From Cytobacillus praedii (GTDB lineage Bacteria > Bacillota > Bacilli > Bacillales > Cytobacillaceae): a DNA stretch of 64,000 nucleotides. This document shows, piece after piece, positions 36,854 to 46,176 of this stretch. The notes under the pieces are model-generated. The model did no database searches. It had not been told where the DNA came from and saw nothing but the letters and a program-made list of their open reading frames with translations. Numbering within the stretch: the first letter of the stretch is position 1; every line of letters starts with the position of its first letter. The translations under genes were made by a program, and so were the position numbers. The DNA lies in NCBI RefSeq assembly GCF_001439605.1, contig NZ_LMBX01000007.1, positions 124,001-188,000 on the forward strand, written 5' to 3'.

Positions 36854-37789
36854 ATGAGAGTTTTTGATGCCCATTGTGATGTGCTTTACAAAATGTTTTT
36901 GGACTCAAGTATTGATTTTAATGATTCTGAGAAACTTGAAGTCAATTTAAATGGGATGAAATCAGGGGGGATCAAAGTACAATGTTTTGCCATTTTTATT
37001 CCTGACTCTATCCATCATGAAATGCGATTTAATGCGGCGCTATACATGATTGAGCTCTTTTATGAGAAAATAATCAAAACTTCCCCACACTTACGTTTGA
37101 TCAAGAATCGGTTAGATCTCGATAATCTAGCTGAGGATGAAATCGGTGCCATTTTAACATTAGAAGGGTGCGATGCAATAGGCAATGACTTAATCAAATT
37201 AAAAACGCTTCTAAGGTTAGGTGTTACTTCAATTGGCCTAACATGGAATCATAGCAATTATGTTGCTGACGGGATCCTCGAGGAAAGAGGCGCAGGGTTA
37301 TCTGCCTTTGGCAAAAAAGTAGTCAGTGTTTTGAATACGACCCAAACATGGTGTGATGTTTCCCACCTGTCTGAACGCGGATTTTGGGATGTGATTGAGT
37401 ATAGTGATTTTCCATTTGCTTCTCATTCTAATTGTTATTCGCTTTGTCCGAACCCCCGAAACTTAACTAATGATCAAATAGAAGCACTTATTGATCGTAA
37501 TAGTGTGATTGGAATTACTTTTGTTCCTGAATTTTTATCAAGCAGAAAATCGGCTACAGTGTCTGATATAGTAAGACATCTTGAATATGTTTGTTCTCTG
37601 GGAGGAGAAGAGCATGTTGGCTTTGGATCAGATTTTGATGGGAACGATGGAAAGCTGCCTAAAGGTATAAGGAATGTGAAGGACTTTGACTATTTAATAA
37701 ATGAATTGGTAAAATATTATTCTAGTAAACAGGTTGAGAATTTTATGCATAAAAACTTCTTTAGCAGATATCCAAAATATAAGGACTAA
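36854..37789 (+). CDS. Membrane dipeptidase-like zinc peptidase (family M19)
   Basis: The 311-residue enzyme of the renal dipeptidase family shows its metal-ligand motifs in order: DAHCD at the N terminus, LTLEGCD, DVSHLSERGF, FASHSN and GFGSDFDG. Members hydrolyse dipeptides, often with a D-residue at the C-terminal side. No signal peptide is visible, so it should be cytosolic. Two starts compete: 36842 abuts its GGAAGG, while 36854 has the same site 12 bases upstream and gives the usual MRVFDAHCD beginning. I favour 36854 with modest certainty. The gap after it (37790-38097) holds a hairpin at 37838-37869 and the korA control region. Confidence 0.9.
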   Translation: MRVFDAHCDVLYKMFLDSSIDFNDSEKLEVNLNGMKSGGIKVQCFAIFIPDSIHHEMRFNAALYMIELFYEKIIKTSPHLRLIKNRLDLDNLAEDEIGAILTLEGCDAIGNDLIKLKTLLRLGVTSIGLTWNHSNYVADGILEERGAGLSAFGKKVVSVLNTTQTWCDVSHLSERGFWDVIEYSDFPFASHSNCYSLCPNPRNLTNDQIEALIDRNSVIGITFVPEFLSSRKSATVSDIVRHLEYVCSLGGEEHVGFGSDFDGNDGKLPKGIRNVKDFDYLINELVKYYSSKQVENFMHKNFFSRYPKYKD

Positions 37790-37954
37790 GAAAAGGCGAA
37801 TAGATCTATCATTTAGATAAAGTGAGAACTTTTTTCGAGATTTAGGCAACAAAAAAGCCGTAAATCTATAATTATTTAATTAGTTGTAAAATATTCATAT
37901 TTTCGACAATAATTAGAATGAAAGGGTTGCTTTTTTTTAGACTTAGGTCTAGAA

Positions 37955-37969
37955 TTGAAAGCGTTTAGT
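37955..37969 (+). promoter_or_regulatory. Catabolite-responsive element (CcpA site) upstream of korA
   Basis: TTGAAAGCGTTTAGT matches the cre consensus WTGNAANCGNWNNCW except for one position (G for C). It lies 130 bases before korA, so CcpA control of 2-oxoacid oxidation is plausible. Confidence 0.5.
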
Positions 37970-38097
37970 ACCCATTCAAAATCCTTATTTAAATGGTTGT
38001 TCTTTATATCGCAAATAAGGTTTCTGAAAGAGTGCTACACTTCAATTATTATATTGTTTTTACATATTTTTCTAACGTATCTAAAGGGGTGTAAGTC

Positions 38098-39834
38098 ATG
38101 ATCAATCAACTTTCGTGGAAAGTTGGCGGGCAACAAGGGGAAGGTATTGAGAGTACTGGTGAAATTTTTGCCATTGCCTTAAACCGATTAGGCTACTACT
38201 TGTATGGTTACCGCCATTTCTCATCTCGTATTAAAGGCGGTCATACGAACAATAAGATTCGTGTAAGCACAACACAAGTTCGTTCCATTTCAGACGATCT
38301 TGATATTTTGGTAGCATTCGACCAAGAAACAATCGATTTGAACTACAAAGAACTCCATGAAAAAGGAGTTATTATTGCGGATGCTAAGTTCAATCCAATA
38401 AAACCAGAAGATACTAAAGCATCGATGTTTGCAGTTCCATTTACGGAATTAGCAACGGAATTAGGTACATCCCTTATGAAAAACATGGTTGCTGTAGGGG
38501 CAACATGCGCAGTCTTAAATTTAGATATTAACGTTTTTAAAGAAGTTGTGCAAGAAATTTTTGGACGTAAGGGTCAGCAAGTTGTTGAAAAAAATATGGA
38601 AGCCATTAAATCAGGCTTTGATAATATGCAAGAACATTTGGGAAGCAACGCGGAATTAATGGAGCTTGAGAAAGCAGACGGCAAGAAGCGTATGTTTATG
38701 ATTGGCAACGATGCGATTGCACTTGGTGCATTAGCAGGTGGCTGCCGCTTCATGGCTGCATACCCAATTACTCCAGCATCAGATATTATGGAATACTTAA
38801 TCAAAAAACTTCCACCAGTTGGTGGAGCGGTTATTCAAACGGAAGATGAAATTGCTGCTGTAACAATGACAATTGGTGCAAACTACGGTGGTGTGCGTGC
38901 GCTAACTGCTTCATCAGGTCCTGGTCTATCATTAAAAATGGAAGCGATCGGCTTATCTGGTATTACGGAAACGCCGCTAGTTATTGTTGATACACAGCGT
39001 GGGGGTCCATCAACAGGTCTGCCTACAAAGCAGGAGCAGTCTGACTTAATGGCTATGATCTACGGGACACATGGGGAAATTCCAAAGATTGTCATGGCTC
39101 CAAGTACGGTTCAAGAAGCATTCTATGATACAGCAGAAGCATTCAATCTTGCTGAAGAATATCAATGTCCTGTTATTGTCTTATCTGATCTTCAGTTATC
39201 ATTAGGTAAACAAACTGTTGAACCTCTTGATTACAATAAAGTTGAAATTCGCCGTGGAAAGCTAGTAACGGAAGAACTCCCTGAAATCGAAAATAAAGGG
39301 TATTTTAAGCGCTATGAAGTAACCGAGGATGGTGTTTCTCCGCGTACGGTGCCTGGAATGAAAAATGGGATTCACCATGTAACAGGTGTTGAACATGATG
39401 AACAAGGCAAGCCGTCTGAATCAGCACTTAATCGAAATGCTCAAATGGACAAGCGCTTCCGCAAAATAGAAAATATTAAATTTGATACCCCTGTTTACAA
39501 AAACGCTCCACATGAGGAAGCAGATCTATTAATTGTTGGCTTCAACTCAACTCGCGGAGCAATTGAAGAAGCAATGGGCCGTTTGGAGAAAGATGGTTTG
39601 AAAGTAAACCATGCACATATTCGTTTAATTTACCCATTCCCGTCTGATGAATTATTGCCGCTCGTAAATTCTGCGAAAAAGATTGTTGTCGTTGAAAATA
39701 ACGCGACTGGGCAGTTGGCAAATATGATGAAGATGAACGTCGGAAATATTGAAAAAATCACTAAAATGTTAAAGTACGACGGAAATCCATTCTTGCCGCA
39801 TGAAATTCATTCAAGATGCAAGGAGTTGGTCTAA
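38098..39834 (+). CDS. korA: 2-oxoacid:ferredoxin oxidoreductase, fused gamma-alpha subunit
   Basis: This 578-residue subunit acts with KorB to oxidise 2-oxoglutarate (or another 2-oxoacid) to the acyl-CoA with ferredoxin as acceptor. The N-terminal gamma domain begins WKVGGQQGEGIESTGE. The alpha (pyrimidine-binding) domain begins near residue 200 (MIGNDAIALGALAGGCRFMAAYPITPASDIME), and a C-terminal transketolase-like domain ends the protein. KorB starts at the base after the stop. B. subtilis 168 lacks this pair; B. cereus-type genomes carry it at the same place. Substrate assignment rests on family resemblance. Confidence 0.92.
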   Translation: MINQLSWKVGGQQGEGIESTGEIFAIALNRLGYYLYGYRHFSSRIKGGHTNNKIRVSTTQVRSISDDLDILVAFDQETIDLNYKELHEKGVIIADAKFNPIKPEDTKASMFAVPFTELATELGTSLMKNMVAVGATCAVLNLDINVFKEVVQEIFGRKGQQVVEKNMEAIKSGFDNMQEHLGSNAELMELEKADGKKRMFMIGNDAIALGALAGGCRFMAAYPITPASDIMEYLIKKLPPVGGAVIQTEDEIAAVTMTIGANYGGVRALTASSGPGLSLKMEAIGLSGITETPLVIVDTQRGGPSTGLPTKQEQSDLMAMIYGTHGEIPKIVMAPSTVQEAFYDTAEAFNLAEEYQCPVIVLSDLQLSLGKQTVEPLDYNKVEIRRGKLVTEELPEIENKGYFKRYEVTEDGVSPRTVPGMKNGIHHVTGVEHDEQGKPSESALNRNAQMDKRFRKIENIKFDTPVYKNAPHEEADLLIVGFNSTRGAIEEAMGRLEKDGLKVNHAHIRLIYPFPSDELLPLVNSAKKIVVVENNATGQLANMMKMNVGNIEKITKMLKYDGNPFLPHEIHSRCKELV

Positions 39835-40701
39835 ATGTCAACATTTAAAGATTTTCGTAATAGTGTAAAACCAAACTGGTGTCCTGGCTGTGGAGACTTC
39901 TCCGTTCAGGCAGCTATCCAGCGTGCTGCAGCAAATGTAGGACTAGAACCTGAAAACTTGGCTGTTGTCTCTGGAATTGGCTGTTCTGGCCGTATCTCAG
40001 GATATATTAATTCATATGGATTACACGGTATCCATGGTCGTTCACTTCCAATCGCAACTGGGGTAAAAATGGCTAATCGAGACCTAACAGTTATCGCTTC
40101 TGGCGGTGATGGTGATGGATATGCAATTGGAATGAGCCATACAATTCATGCGATTCGACGAAATGTAAATATCACTTATATTGTTATGGATAACCAAATA
40201 TACGGTCTAACAAAAGGTCAAACATCACCAAGATCGGCTACAGGGTTTAAAACGAAGTCAACACCTGAAGGTTCGATTGAACAAGCAATTTCTCCAATGG
40301 AAATGGCATTAACTGCTGGTGCTACATTTGTTGCACAAAGCTTCTCAACAGACCTTAAGGACTTGACAGCATTAATTGAAGCAGGGATTAAACATGAAGG
40401 CTTCTCTTTAATTAATGTATTTAGTCCATGTGTTACTTATAATAAAGTCAATACATATGACTGGTTTAAAGAGAATTTAACAAAATTGAGCGATGTGGAA
40501 GGCTATGATTCTTCTAATAAAGAGCTGGCAATGCAAACATTAATGAAGCATAATGGCTTAGTAACTGGTCTGATTTACCAAGACACAGAGCGTAAATCTT
40601 ATCAAGAACTATTAACTGGATATTCAGAGTCTCCATTAGTTCATGCAGATTTAACTCTAGATCAAGCACATTTTGATAAACTTGTTAATGAATTTATGTA
40701 G
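39835..40701 (+). CDS. korB: 2-oxoacid:ferredoxin oxidoreductase, beta subunit
   Basis: The 288-residue thiamine-pyrophosphate subunit shows the iron-sulfur/TPP motif NWCPGCGDFSVQ at the N terminus, the second cysteine region GIGCSGRISGYI and the TPP-magnesium motif GGDGDGYAIGMSH followed by NITYIVMDNQIYGLTKGQ. It pairs with KorA upstream, with no spacer between the genes. A terminator closes the operon. Confidence 0.93.
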   Translation: MSTFKDFRNSVKPNWCPGCGDFSVQAAIQRAAANVGLEPENLAVVSGIGCSGRISGYINSYGLHGIHGRSLPIATGVKMANRDLTVIASGGDGDGYAIGMSHTIHAIRRNVNITYIVMDNQIYGLTKGQTSPRSATGFKTKSTPEGSIEQAISPMEMALTAGATFVAQSFSTDLKDLTALIEAGIKHEGFSLINVFSPCVTYNKVNTYDWFKENLTKLSDVEGYDSSNKELAMQTLMKHNGLVTGLIYQDTERKSYQELLTGYSESPLVHADLTLDQAHFDKLVNEFM

Positions 40702-40713
40702 GAAAAGTTAAAG

Positions 40714-40746
40714 TAGTCCAGGGTAGATTCCTGGACTATTTTTTTA
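40714..40746 (+). terminator. Intrinsic terminator of korAB
   Basis: TAGTCCAGG (40714-40722) pairs with CCTGGACTA (40730-40738), followed by T7. Confidence 0.92.
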
Positions 40747-40913
40747 TGTGAGTTTTTTTAATTTGTTCTATAATAACTTTTATAAGATGTGATAATCGTC
40801 ACGTTCAATTTAGACAAATTCGTATAATATTATTATTTGTGAATAGGTACATACCATTTGTTATATTGAGTAAAGAACAGAGAATAGGCACTTGTCCCAT
40901 GGATGGATTTCTA

Positions 40914-40942
40914 TTGTTTTCAATTCATAAAGGCTTTATACT
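40914..40942 (+). promoter_or_regulatory. Putative sigma-A promoter of miaB
   Basis: TTGTTT (40914-40919) and TATACT (40937-40942) are spaced 17 bases. The rest of the 40747-41054 gap is AT-rich with no gene. Confidence 0.5.
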
Positions 40943-41054
40943 ATAATAATGTGTGTAGTTAATCTTAATTACGATAATATTTTTTATTATAGAGGCTTAA
41001 GAATTTCCAATAGATTTTCTCGCAGGTACAAAACAGGGAAAGGGGACAAAATTA

Positions 41055-42599
41055 ATGAATGAAAAACAACGACTAGAAGGTCAACAAGTGCAAACAGCTA
41101 ATCCATCGGACAAAAAATCCGAAAAGGATTACAGCAAATATTTTGAAGCGGTATATACACCACCTTCTTTAAAGGAAGCGAAGAAGCGCGGAAAAGAAGA
41201 AGTAGCCTACCATAAAGATTTTGATATTCCACAAGAATTTCATGGAATGGGAAATGGACGAAAATTTTATATTCGCACGTATGGCTGCCAAATGAACGAG
41301 CATGACACAGAGGTAATGGCAGGAATCTTTCTTGGATTAGGCTATGAACCAACAGACACTGTTGAGGATGCCAATGTCATATTATTAAATACATGTGCGA
41401 TTCGTGAGAATGCAGAGAATAAAGTATTTGGTGAACTTGGCCATTTAAAGCATTTGAAAAAAGAAAAACCAGACCTGCTTCTAGGTGTATGTGGATGCAT
41501 GTCCCAGGAAGAGTCTGTAGTCAACAAAATTTTGAAAACGTATAATCAAGTGGATATTATCTTTGGAACCCATAATATTCATCGCCTGCCAAACATATTG
41601 CATGAGGCATATATGTCTAAGGAAATGGTTGTGGAAGTATGGTCTAAAGAAGGGGACGTAATTGAAAACCTTCCTAAGGTTCGTCAAGGGAATATTAAAG
41701 CATGGGTAAATATCATGTATGGCTGTGATAAATTCTGTACGTATTGTATTGTCCCTTTTACACGTGGAAAAGAGCGCAGCCGCCGTCCTGATGATATCAT
41801 TCAAGAGGTTAGACAATTAGCTGCACAAGGCTATAAAGAAATAACCCTCCTTGGCCAAAATGTAAATGCATACGGGAAAGACTTTGAAGATATGAAATAT
41901 GGTCTAGGAGATCTAATGGATGAAATTCGTAAAATCGATATTCCGCGTATTCGTTTTACCACAAGTCATCCCCGTGATTTTGACGATTACTTAATTGAAG
42001 TACTGGCAAAAGGCGGAAATCTTGTTGAACATATTCATCTGCCAGTTCAATCTGGATCAAATGAAGTTCTTAAAATTATGGCGCGTAAATACACAAGAGA
42101 ACATTATTTAGAGCTTATTCGTAAAATCAAAGTTGCTGTTCCAGGCGCAACATTTACTACAGATATTATTGTGGGTTATCCAAATGAAACAGATGAGCAG
42201 TTTGAGGAGACACTTTCACTATATCGTGAAGTTGGTTATGAGGCTGCTTATACGTTTATTTATTCTCCAAGGGAAGGTACACCTGCTGCGAAAATGCAGG
42301 ATAATGTTCCAATGGAAGTGAAAAAGGAGCGTCTGCAGCGTCTAAATGCGCTTGTAAATGAACTTTCAGCTGAAGCTATGAAAAAGTATCAAGACCAGAT
42401 CGTCGAAGTTCTAGTGGAAGGCGAAAGTAAAAACAATCCTGATGTATTAGCAGGTTATACAAGAAAAAATAAACTTGTCAACTTTATTGGGCCAAAATCA
42501 GCCATTGGAAAAATTGTAAAAGTAAAAATAACTAATGCAAAAACATGGTCATTAAACGGAGAAATGATTGAAGAATTAGATGTGGTAGAGGTGGAGTAA
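41055..42599 (+). CDS. miaB: tRNA-2-methylthio-N6-dimethylallyladenosine synthase MiaB
   Basis: The 514-residue radical-SAM methylthiotransferase adds the methylthio group at A37 of tRNAs already prenylated by MiaA (encoded at 59856). The N-terminal MTTase domain carries three cluster cysteines ([31 protein letters not shown]), the radical-SAM CxxxCxxC lies near residues 224-231 ([16 protein letters not shown]), and a TRAM domain ends the protein. It has the extended N terminus (about 65 residues) usual in Bacillus. It is followed by ricA after one base. Confidence 0.96.
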   Translation: MNEKQRLEGQQVQTANPSDKKSEKDYSKYFEAVYTPPSLKEAKKRGKEEVAYHKDFDIPQEFHGMGNGRKFYIRTYGCQMNEHDTEVMAGIFLGLGYEPTDTVEDANVILLNTCAIRENAENKVFGELGHLKHLKKEKPDLLLGVCGCMSQEESVVNKILKTYNQVDIIFGTHNIHRLPNILHEAYMSKEMVVEVWSKEGDVIENLPKVRQGNIKAWVNIMYGCDKFCTYCIVPFTRGKERSRRPDDIIQEVRQLAAQGYKEITLLGQNVNAYGKDFEDMKYGLGDLMDEIRKIDIPRIRFTTSHPRDFDDYLIEVLAKGGNLVEHIHLPVQSGSNEVLKIMARKYTREHYLELIRKIKVAVPGATFTTDIIVGYPNETDEQFEETLSLYREVGYEAAYTFIYSPREGTPAAKMQDNVPMEVKKERLQRLNALVNELSAEAMKKYQDQIVEVLVEGESKNNPDVLAGYTRKNKLVNFIGPKSAIGKIVKVKITNAKTWSLNGEMIEELDVVEVE

Positions 42600-42600
42600 A

Positions 42601-43032
42601 ATGGCAAAGTATACAAAAGATGATATTATTGCTCGAGCGAAAGAGCTTGCACGAATGATTGCTGAAACGGAAGAAGTAGACTTTTTTAAGCGTGCAGAAG
42701 CACAAATTAACGAAAATGAAAAAATACGTGCAACTATTTCAAATATAAAAGGCTTGCAAAAGCAAGCGGTTAACTTACAGCACTTCGGTAAAAAAGAAGC
42801 CTTGAAAAAAACTGAAGACAAGCTTGAAGCTCTTCAAAATGAATTAGATGCAATTCCTGTTGTTCAGGAATTTAAACAATCTCAAATTGAAGTGAATGAA
42901 TTACTGCAAATGGTTGCTAACGCTATTTCGAACACCGTTACAGATGAGGTGATCCTTGCAACAGGTGGAGATTTGCTGAGCGGGGAAACAGGCTCTCAAA
43001 TAAAAAATAGTGATTGTTCTCATCATCATTAA
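42601..43032 (+). CDS. ricA: RicA (YmcA), regulator of RNase Y and of cell fate
   Basis: The 143-residue YlbF/YmcA-family helical protein is one of three partners (RicA, RicF, RicT) that carry iron-sulfur clusters. They steer RNase Y maturation and are needed for competence, biofilm and sporulation. The family pattern IIARAKELARMIAETEEVDFFKRAEAQINENEKI is clear. A cysteine near the C terminus sits before three histidines (SDCSHHH), a likely cluster ligand region. It starts one base after miaB, as in B. subtilis. Confidence 0.93.
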   Translation: MAKYTKDDIIARAKELARMIAETEEVDFFKRAEAQINENEKIRATISNIKGLQKQAVNLQHFGKKEALKKTEDKLEALQNELDAIPVVQEFKQSQIEVNELLQMVANAISNTVTDEVILATGGDLLSGETGSQIKNSDCSHHH

Positions 43033-43072
43033 GAAATAACAGATGTACCTTGTTCATCGCTATATGAACTGA

Positions 43073-43106
43073 AAAACCCCCTGTCTTTATTACAGGGGGT
43101 TTTCTT
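43073..43106 (+). terminator. Intrinsic terminator of miaB-ricA
   Basis: AACCCCCTGT (43075-43084) pairs with ACAGGGGGTT (43092-43101) with T-rich flank. The stem is symmetric enough to act also on the minus strand for the convergent gene. Confidence 0.9.
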
Positions 43107-43151
43107 TATATTAAAAAGGAGGGATAATCGGCCTGTTTTGGGTTGTGGAGG

Positions 43152-43505
43152 CTAATTATTTCTTAGCAGATCTACTGCTCTTAAAAATTCTTTTCTATAC
43201 TCTTGCTGTTCTTGTAACGCAGCATTCAGTGTGGAAAGCAGAGACTCATTTAAAATTCTTGAACCATTTTGATTTGAATCATTGCCCAAATAGTTGAGAA
43301 GGAAGGTGTATACGAGAAGCAAGGTTGAATAATTATCAACGTAGGTTAAGTTGATGGCACGCCCACCCATCCCGCCTGCAGCATGGTTATTAATAGAGGG
43401 AATGCCGGCTTCTGCAGCCATTTCAAGCAGTTCCTCAGGAACACCAAGCTGCTTGAGTACTTCAGGATCTAATTGTAATTTATTTTTTTTATTTCTATCA
43501 ATCAT
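43152..43505 (-). CDS. Unrecognised 117-residue protein of the cotE-divergent cluster
   Basis: I do not recognise this family. The protein starts MIDRNKKNKLQLDPEVLKQL, contains a glycine-rich turn AAGGMGGRAI, a hydrophobic stretch (STLLLVYTFLLNYLG) and a charged helical end. It has no signal peptide. The start at 43505 follows GGGAGG by 8 bases; the longer TTG reading at 43532 is less likely. It is the last of three small minus-strand genes facing away from cotE, converging on ricA. The context suggests a spore-related product, but this is inference only. Confidence 0.7.
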   Translation of the reverse strand: MIDRNKKNKLQLDPEVLKQLGVPEELLEMAAEAGIPSINNHAAGGMGGRAINLTYVDNYSTLLLVYTFLLNYLGNDSNQNGSRILNESLLSTLNAALQEQQEYRKEFLRAVDLLRNN

Positions 43506-43560
43506 TTTCCATACCTCCCTTCTCTTGGACAATCTGTGGTTCTACTACACTTATTTTGGT

Positions 43561-43584
43561 CAGAGACTAAACAAACAGTCTCTG
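43561..43584. other. Hairpin in the spacer between two small minus-strand genes
   Basis: CAGAGACT and AGTCTCTG pair perfectly around AAACAAAC. No T run follows, so it may be a processing or stabilising structure after the 43709-44008 gene. Confidence 0.45.
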
Positions 43585-43708
43585 CATTTCTATTAGTCTT
43601 GCTAATCTCTTTGCCCCTCTTGGTAATAAGCTTTCAAGAAAGGCATAGAACACCAAATAGACAGATTTGTCTTATGCTTGGCGGGACGAACAAAGCGCAT
43701 TGGCTTTT

Positions 43709-44008
43709 CTATGCGTGGTTGCTTTCTACTTGATTTGCGTTGTTCACTGAAATTGCTTGTGAATCACCGCCATTTGCTACGTTGAATTGAGCAGATAGAA
43801 TTGGAATATTGATAAGTGATGCATTAACAGCAAAACCACCAAGTGACACTGGTATTTGTACAGGGATGTTTACCTGTGGGCTATTTCCTTGCGCTGCGAA
43901 AGTAAAGGCCTTGAATGCATCACCGTTGTTGCTGACGCCGTTCACTCCTTCAGGACGATTCTGAACAGGCCTAGTTTGATTCTCTTCATAGCATCTATTT
44001 GACAACAT
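43709..44008 (-). CDS. Unrecognised 99-residue protein of the cotE-divergent cluster
   Basis: The sequence begins MLSNRCYEENQTRPVQNRPE. Its central part is rich in valine, isoleucine, alanine and asparagine with beta-strand character (PQVNIPVQIPVSLGGFAVNA, LINIPILSAQFNVANGG). It has one cysteine near the N terminus and no signal peptide. Such composition is frequent in spore coat or crust proteins, but I know no named homologue. The start at 44008 has GAGGAGGTGAG at good distance; an upstream GTG (44017) lies inside that site. It follows the 44041-44439 gene after 32 bases, so they share a transcript. Confidence 0.7.
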   Translation of the reverse strand: MLSNRCYEENQTRPVQNRPEGVNGVSNNGDAFKAFTFAAQGNSPQVNIPVQIPVSLGGFAVNASLINIPILSAQFNVANGGDSQAISVNNANQVESNHA

Positions 44009-44040
44009 ATTTCTCACCTCCTCTTAAGTATTATTTTTCC

Positions 44041-44439
44041 TTATTTTTCTTCAGTAGAATTATTACTATCTGTAAGATCAGTAAGATCTAAGTCAAGTAA
44101 CGTTACCCCATTTAGTGAAAGTTTTATTTTCTTATTATCATCAGATGTTTCAAATACTGGCAGCAATTTGCTTAGAGCAGGGAGCATATTCTGAACTCCA
44201 TTTGAACCTAAAGGATTTTGGCTGAAAATCCCATTTAAGTTTTTTAACGGGTTAACCGAATTGAGTAGGTTTCCGCTCATTGGATTTGCTGATAAGTTAC
44301 TAAGTTTATTAGAAACAAGTCCGTTTAATGTCTCCCCTAAATTTTTCGAAATTTTATCCGCAAATTCTCTGGTATTTTCTCCATTTATTTCTTTGCCATT
44401 AAAATTTATCTTGAAGTTGGAATTATCTAAGTTGGTCAT
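44041..44439 (-). CDS. Unrecognised asparagine/leucine-rich 132-residue protein, first gene of the cotE-divergent cluster
   Basis: It begins MTNLDNSNFKINFNGKEING, is rich in asparagine, leucine and serine with repeated NPL/SNL units (SNKLSNLSANPMSGNLLNSV), and ends KKIKLSLNGVTLLDLDLTDL and an acidic tail. No signal peptide, membrane segment or known motif was found. The ribosome binding site AAGGAGGTGATC, 8 bases from the ATG by its GGAGG core, is complementary over twelve bases to the usual 16S rRNA 3' end, implying strong translation. It is divergent from cotE, so it may be controlled from the shared 362-base region. Confidence 0.72.
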   Translation of the reverse strand: MTNLDNSNFKINFNGKEINGENTREFADKISKNLGETLNGLVSNKLSNLSANPMSGNLLNSVNPLKNLNGIFSQNPLGSNGVQNMLPALSKLLPVFETSDDNKKIKLSLNGVTLLDLDLTDLTDSNNSTEEK

Positions 44440-44741
44440 CCTGATCACCTCCTTGTCGTTAATGTATTATATTGGTGAAAAAGCCAAGCTGTATCCGCGT
44501 TTTAATTAGGACAAACATATAATTTTTTGAAATTTAGGAGGGAGATACTGACATAGGTATAAATTATGTTAGGGAGCCTTGAAGACGAAATTTTAAGAAA
44601 CAGACTATTTTATAGAATTTTAATTTAAGAATTCACCTTTATATATGTGTTCTCTAATTTAGTAATATGGCACATTCGCCCTGAAAAAGCATACTATGAA
44701 ATATGCCAATACATTTACCTAACATTCATCAAGAAATATCG

Positions 44742-44770
44742 CACACTAGTCTAATATCCCGCATAGGATG
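44742..44770 (+). promoter_or_regulatory. Putative sigma-K promoter of cotE
   Basis: CACA (44742-44745), 16 bases, then CATAGGATG (44762-44770), fits mACm-N16-CATANNNT. A further CATACTAT at 44690-44697 resembles a sigma-E -10 with a poorer -35. B. subtilis cotE has both a sigma-E and a sigma-K promoter. The rest of 44440-44801 shows no gene. Confidence 0.6.
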
Positions 44771-44801
44771 AATTGAAAATGAATGAGGAGGTTCGCTCGC
44801 A

Positions 44802-45350
44802 ATGGGAGAATACAGAGAGATAATAACAAAGGCGGTCGTTGCAAAAGGACGAAAATTCACCCAGTCCAATCATACGATATGCCCTAAACACCATCCGTCA
44901 AGCATCCTTGGCTGCTGGATTATAAACCATACGTACGAGGCGAAAAAGGTCGGTAAAACAGTCGAGGTTAGCGGCTACTATGACATTAACGTTTGGTATT
45001 CCTTTGATAATAATACAAAAACAGAGGTTGTTACAGAACGTGTTAATTATAAAGATGTCATTAAATTAAAATACCGTGATCCTGATTGCCTTGACGACCA
45101 TGAAGTAGTGGCACGTGTATTGCAGCAGCCTAACTGCTGTGAATGTGTGATTTCACCAAATGGAAATAAAATTATCGTTCACGTGGAAAGAGAATTTCTC
45201 GTTGAAGTGATTGGTGAAACGAAAGTATGTGTAGCTGTTCATCATGATAAATGTGATTGTGATGACGAGGAATGGGGCTTTGATGAGGTTGAAGATGATG
45301 CATTCGAAGATTTAAACCCTGACTTTTTAGTCGGAGATGAAGAAGAGTAA
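44802..45350 (+). CDS. cotE: Spore coat morphogenetic protein CotE
   Basis: The 182-residue protein anchors the outer coat or exosporium to the spore. It begins [20 protein letters not shown] and keeps the family core ([50 protein letters not shown]). It ends with the acidic stretch that culminates in [11 protein letters not shown]. Ribosome binding site: ATGAGGAGG. It lies upstream of mutS, as in B. subtilis, with two extra genes in between here. Confidence 0.97.
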   Translation: MGEYREIITKAVVAKGRKFTQSNHTICPKHHPSSILGCWIINHTYEAKKVGKTVEVSGYYDINVWYSFDNNTKTEVVTERVNYKDVIKLKYRDPDCLDDHEVVARVLQQPNCCECVISPNGNKIIVHVEREFLVEVIGETKVCVAVHHDKCDCDDEEWGFDEVEDDAFEDLNPDFLVGDEEE

Positions 45351-45351
45351 T

Positions 45352-45381
45352 AACTAGGAGGTTTTGCTTCCTAGTTTTTTC
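45352..45381 (+). terminator. Intrinsic terminator of cotE
   Basis: AACTAGGA (45352-45359) pairs with TCCTAGTT (45369-45376), followed by a T run. Confidence 0.88.
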
Positions 45382-45450
45382 TTTTTTGTGTTTAATTTTC
45401 TGTAAATTTAGATTATAATTATGGAAATTTAATAAAGGGAGGCTCTAATA

Positions 45451-46077
45451 TTGGAGAATTATTTACTGTTTATATTCATGGCTTTTATGCTGATAATTTT
45501 ACCTGGACCTGACACGGCCGTTATCACAAAGAATACAATCTCCAAGCGAAAAGCTGCAGGATTACAAACAACAGCTGGTACGCTTGTTGCTCTGCTTATT
45601 CATACAATGGCAGCTGTGTTTGGTTTATCTGCCCTTATTGTTAAATCAGCTTTCCTCTTTTCTATTCTTAAATATGCAGGGGCTGTATACCTTATTTATC
45701 TTGGCTGTAAATCGATTCTATTTATTATAAAAAAACAGCCTCAAGCTGCTGATGATTCTGTGCAGGTTAATAAATATGGGAAAGAAACGTACTTTAGGCA
45801 AGGGTTTCTAACGAATCTACTAAATCCAAAAGTAGCGGTTTTTTTCCTTACTTTTTTGCCTCAATTTGCAGGGAAAAGTGATCATGCATTTTTTGAATTT
45901 CTAATACTAGGTTTAACTTACACTTTATTAACAATGATTTGGTTTTTCTTCTATATTTACTTAATACACTTTATAAGTGACTTTATGAAGAAGCCTTCAA
46001 CGATGAAAGCAGTAGAAGGGCTGACAGGAGGCGTATTAATTCTATTTGGTTTAAAATTAGCTTTGGAAAAGAACTAG
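45451..46077 (+). CDS. LysE/RhtB-family amino acid exporter
   Basis: The 208-residue protein has six hydrophobic helices and the family signature near the N terminus (LLFIFMAFMLIILPGPDTAVITKNTISKRKAAGLQ) and the middle motif FLTNLLNPKVAVFFLTFLPQF. Family members export amino acids or related metabolites; this substrate is unknown. The start codon is TTG with GGGAGG 8 bases before it. It lies between cotE and the PH-domain gene and has no obvious functional link to either. Confidence 0.9.
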   Translation: MENYLLFIFMAFMLIILPGPDTAVITKNTISKRKAAGLQTTAGTLVALLIHTMAAVFGLSALIVKSAFLFSILKYAGAVYLIYLGCKSILFIIKKQPQAADDSVQVNKYGKETYFRQGFLTNLLNPKVAVFFLTFLPQFAGKSDHAFFEFLILGLTYTLLTMIWFFFYIYLIHFISDFMKKPSTMKAVEGLTGGVLILFGLKLALEKN

Positions 46078-46176
46078 TTTGCTTGGTTAATTTGTCCTTA
46101 TTTACAAACTATGTATCCCATTTTCTTCCTTCACGTGCTAAAATATTTAATTGAAAGAAGTCTAGGGGGGAAGTTT

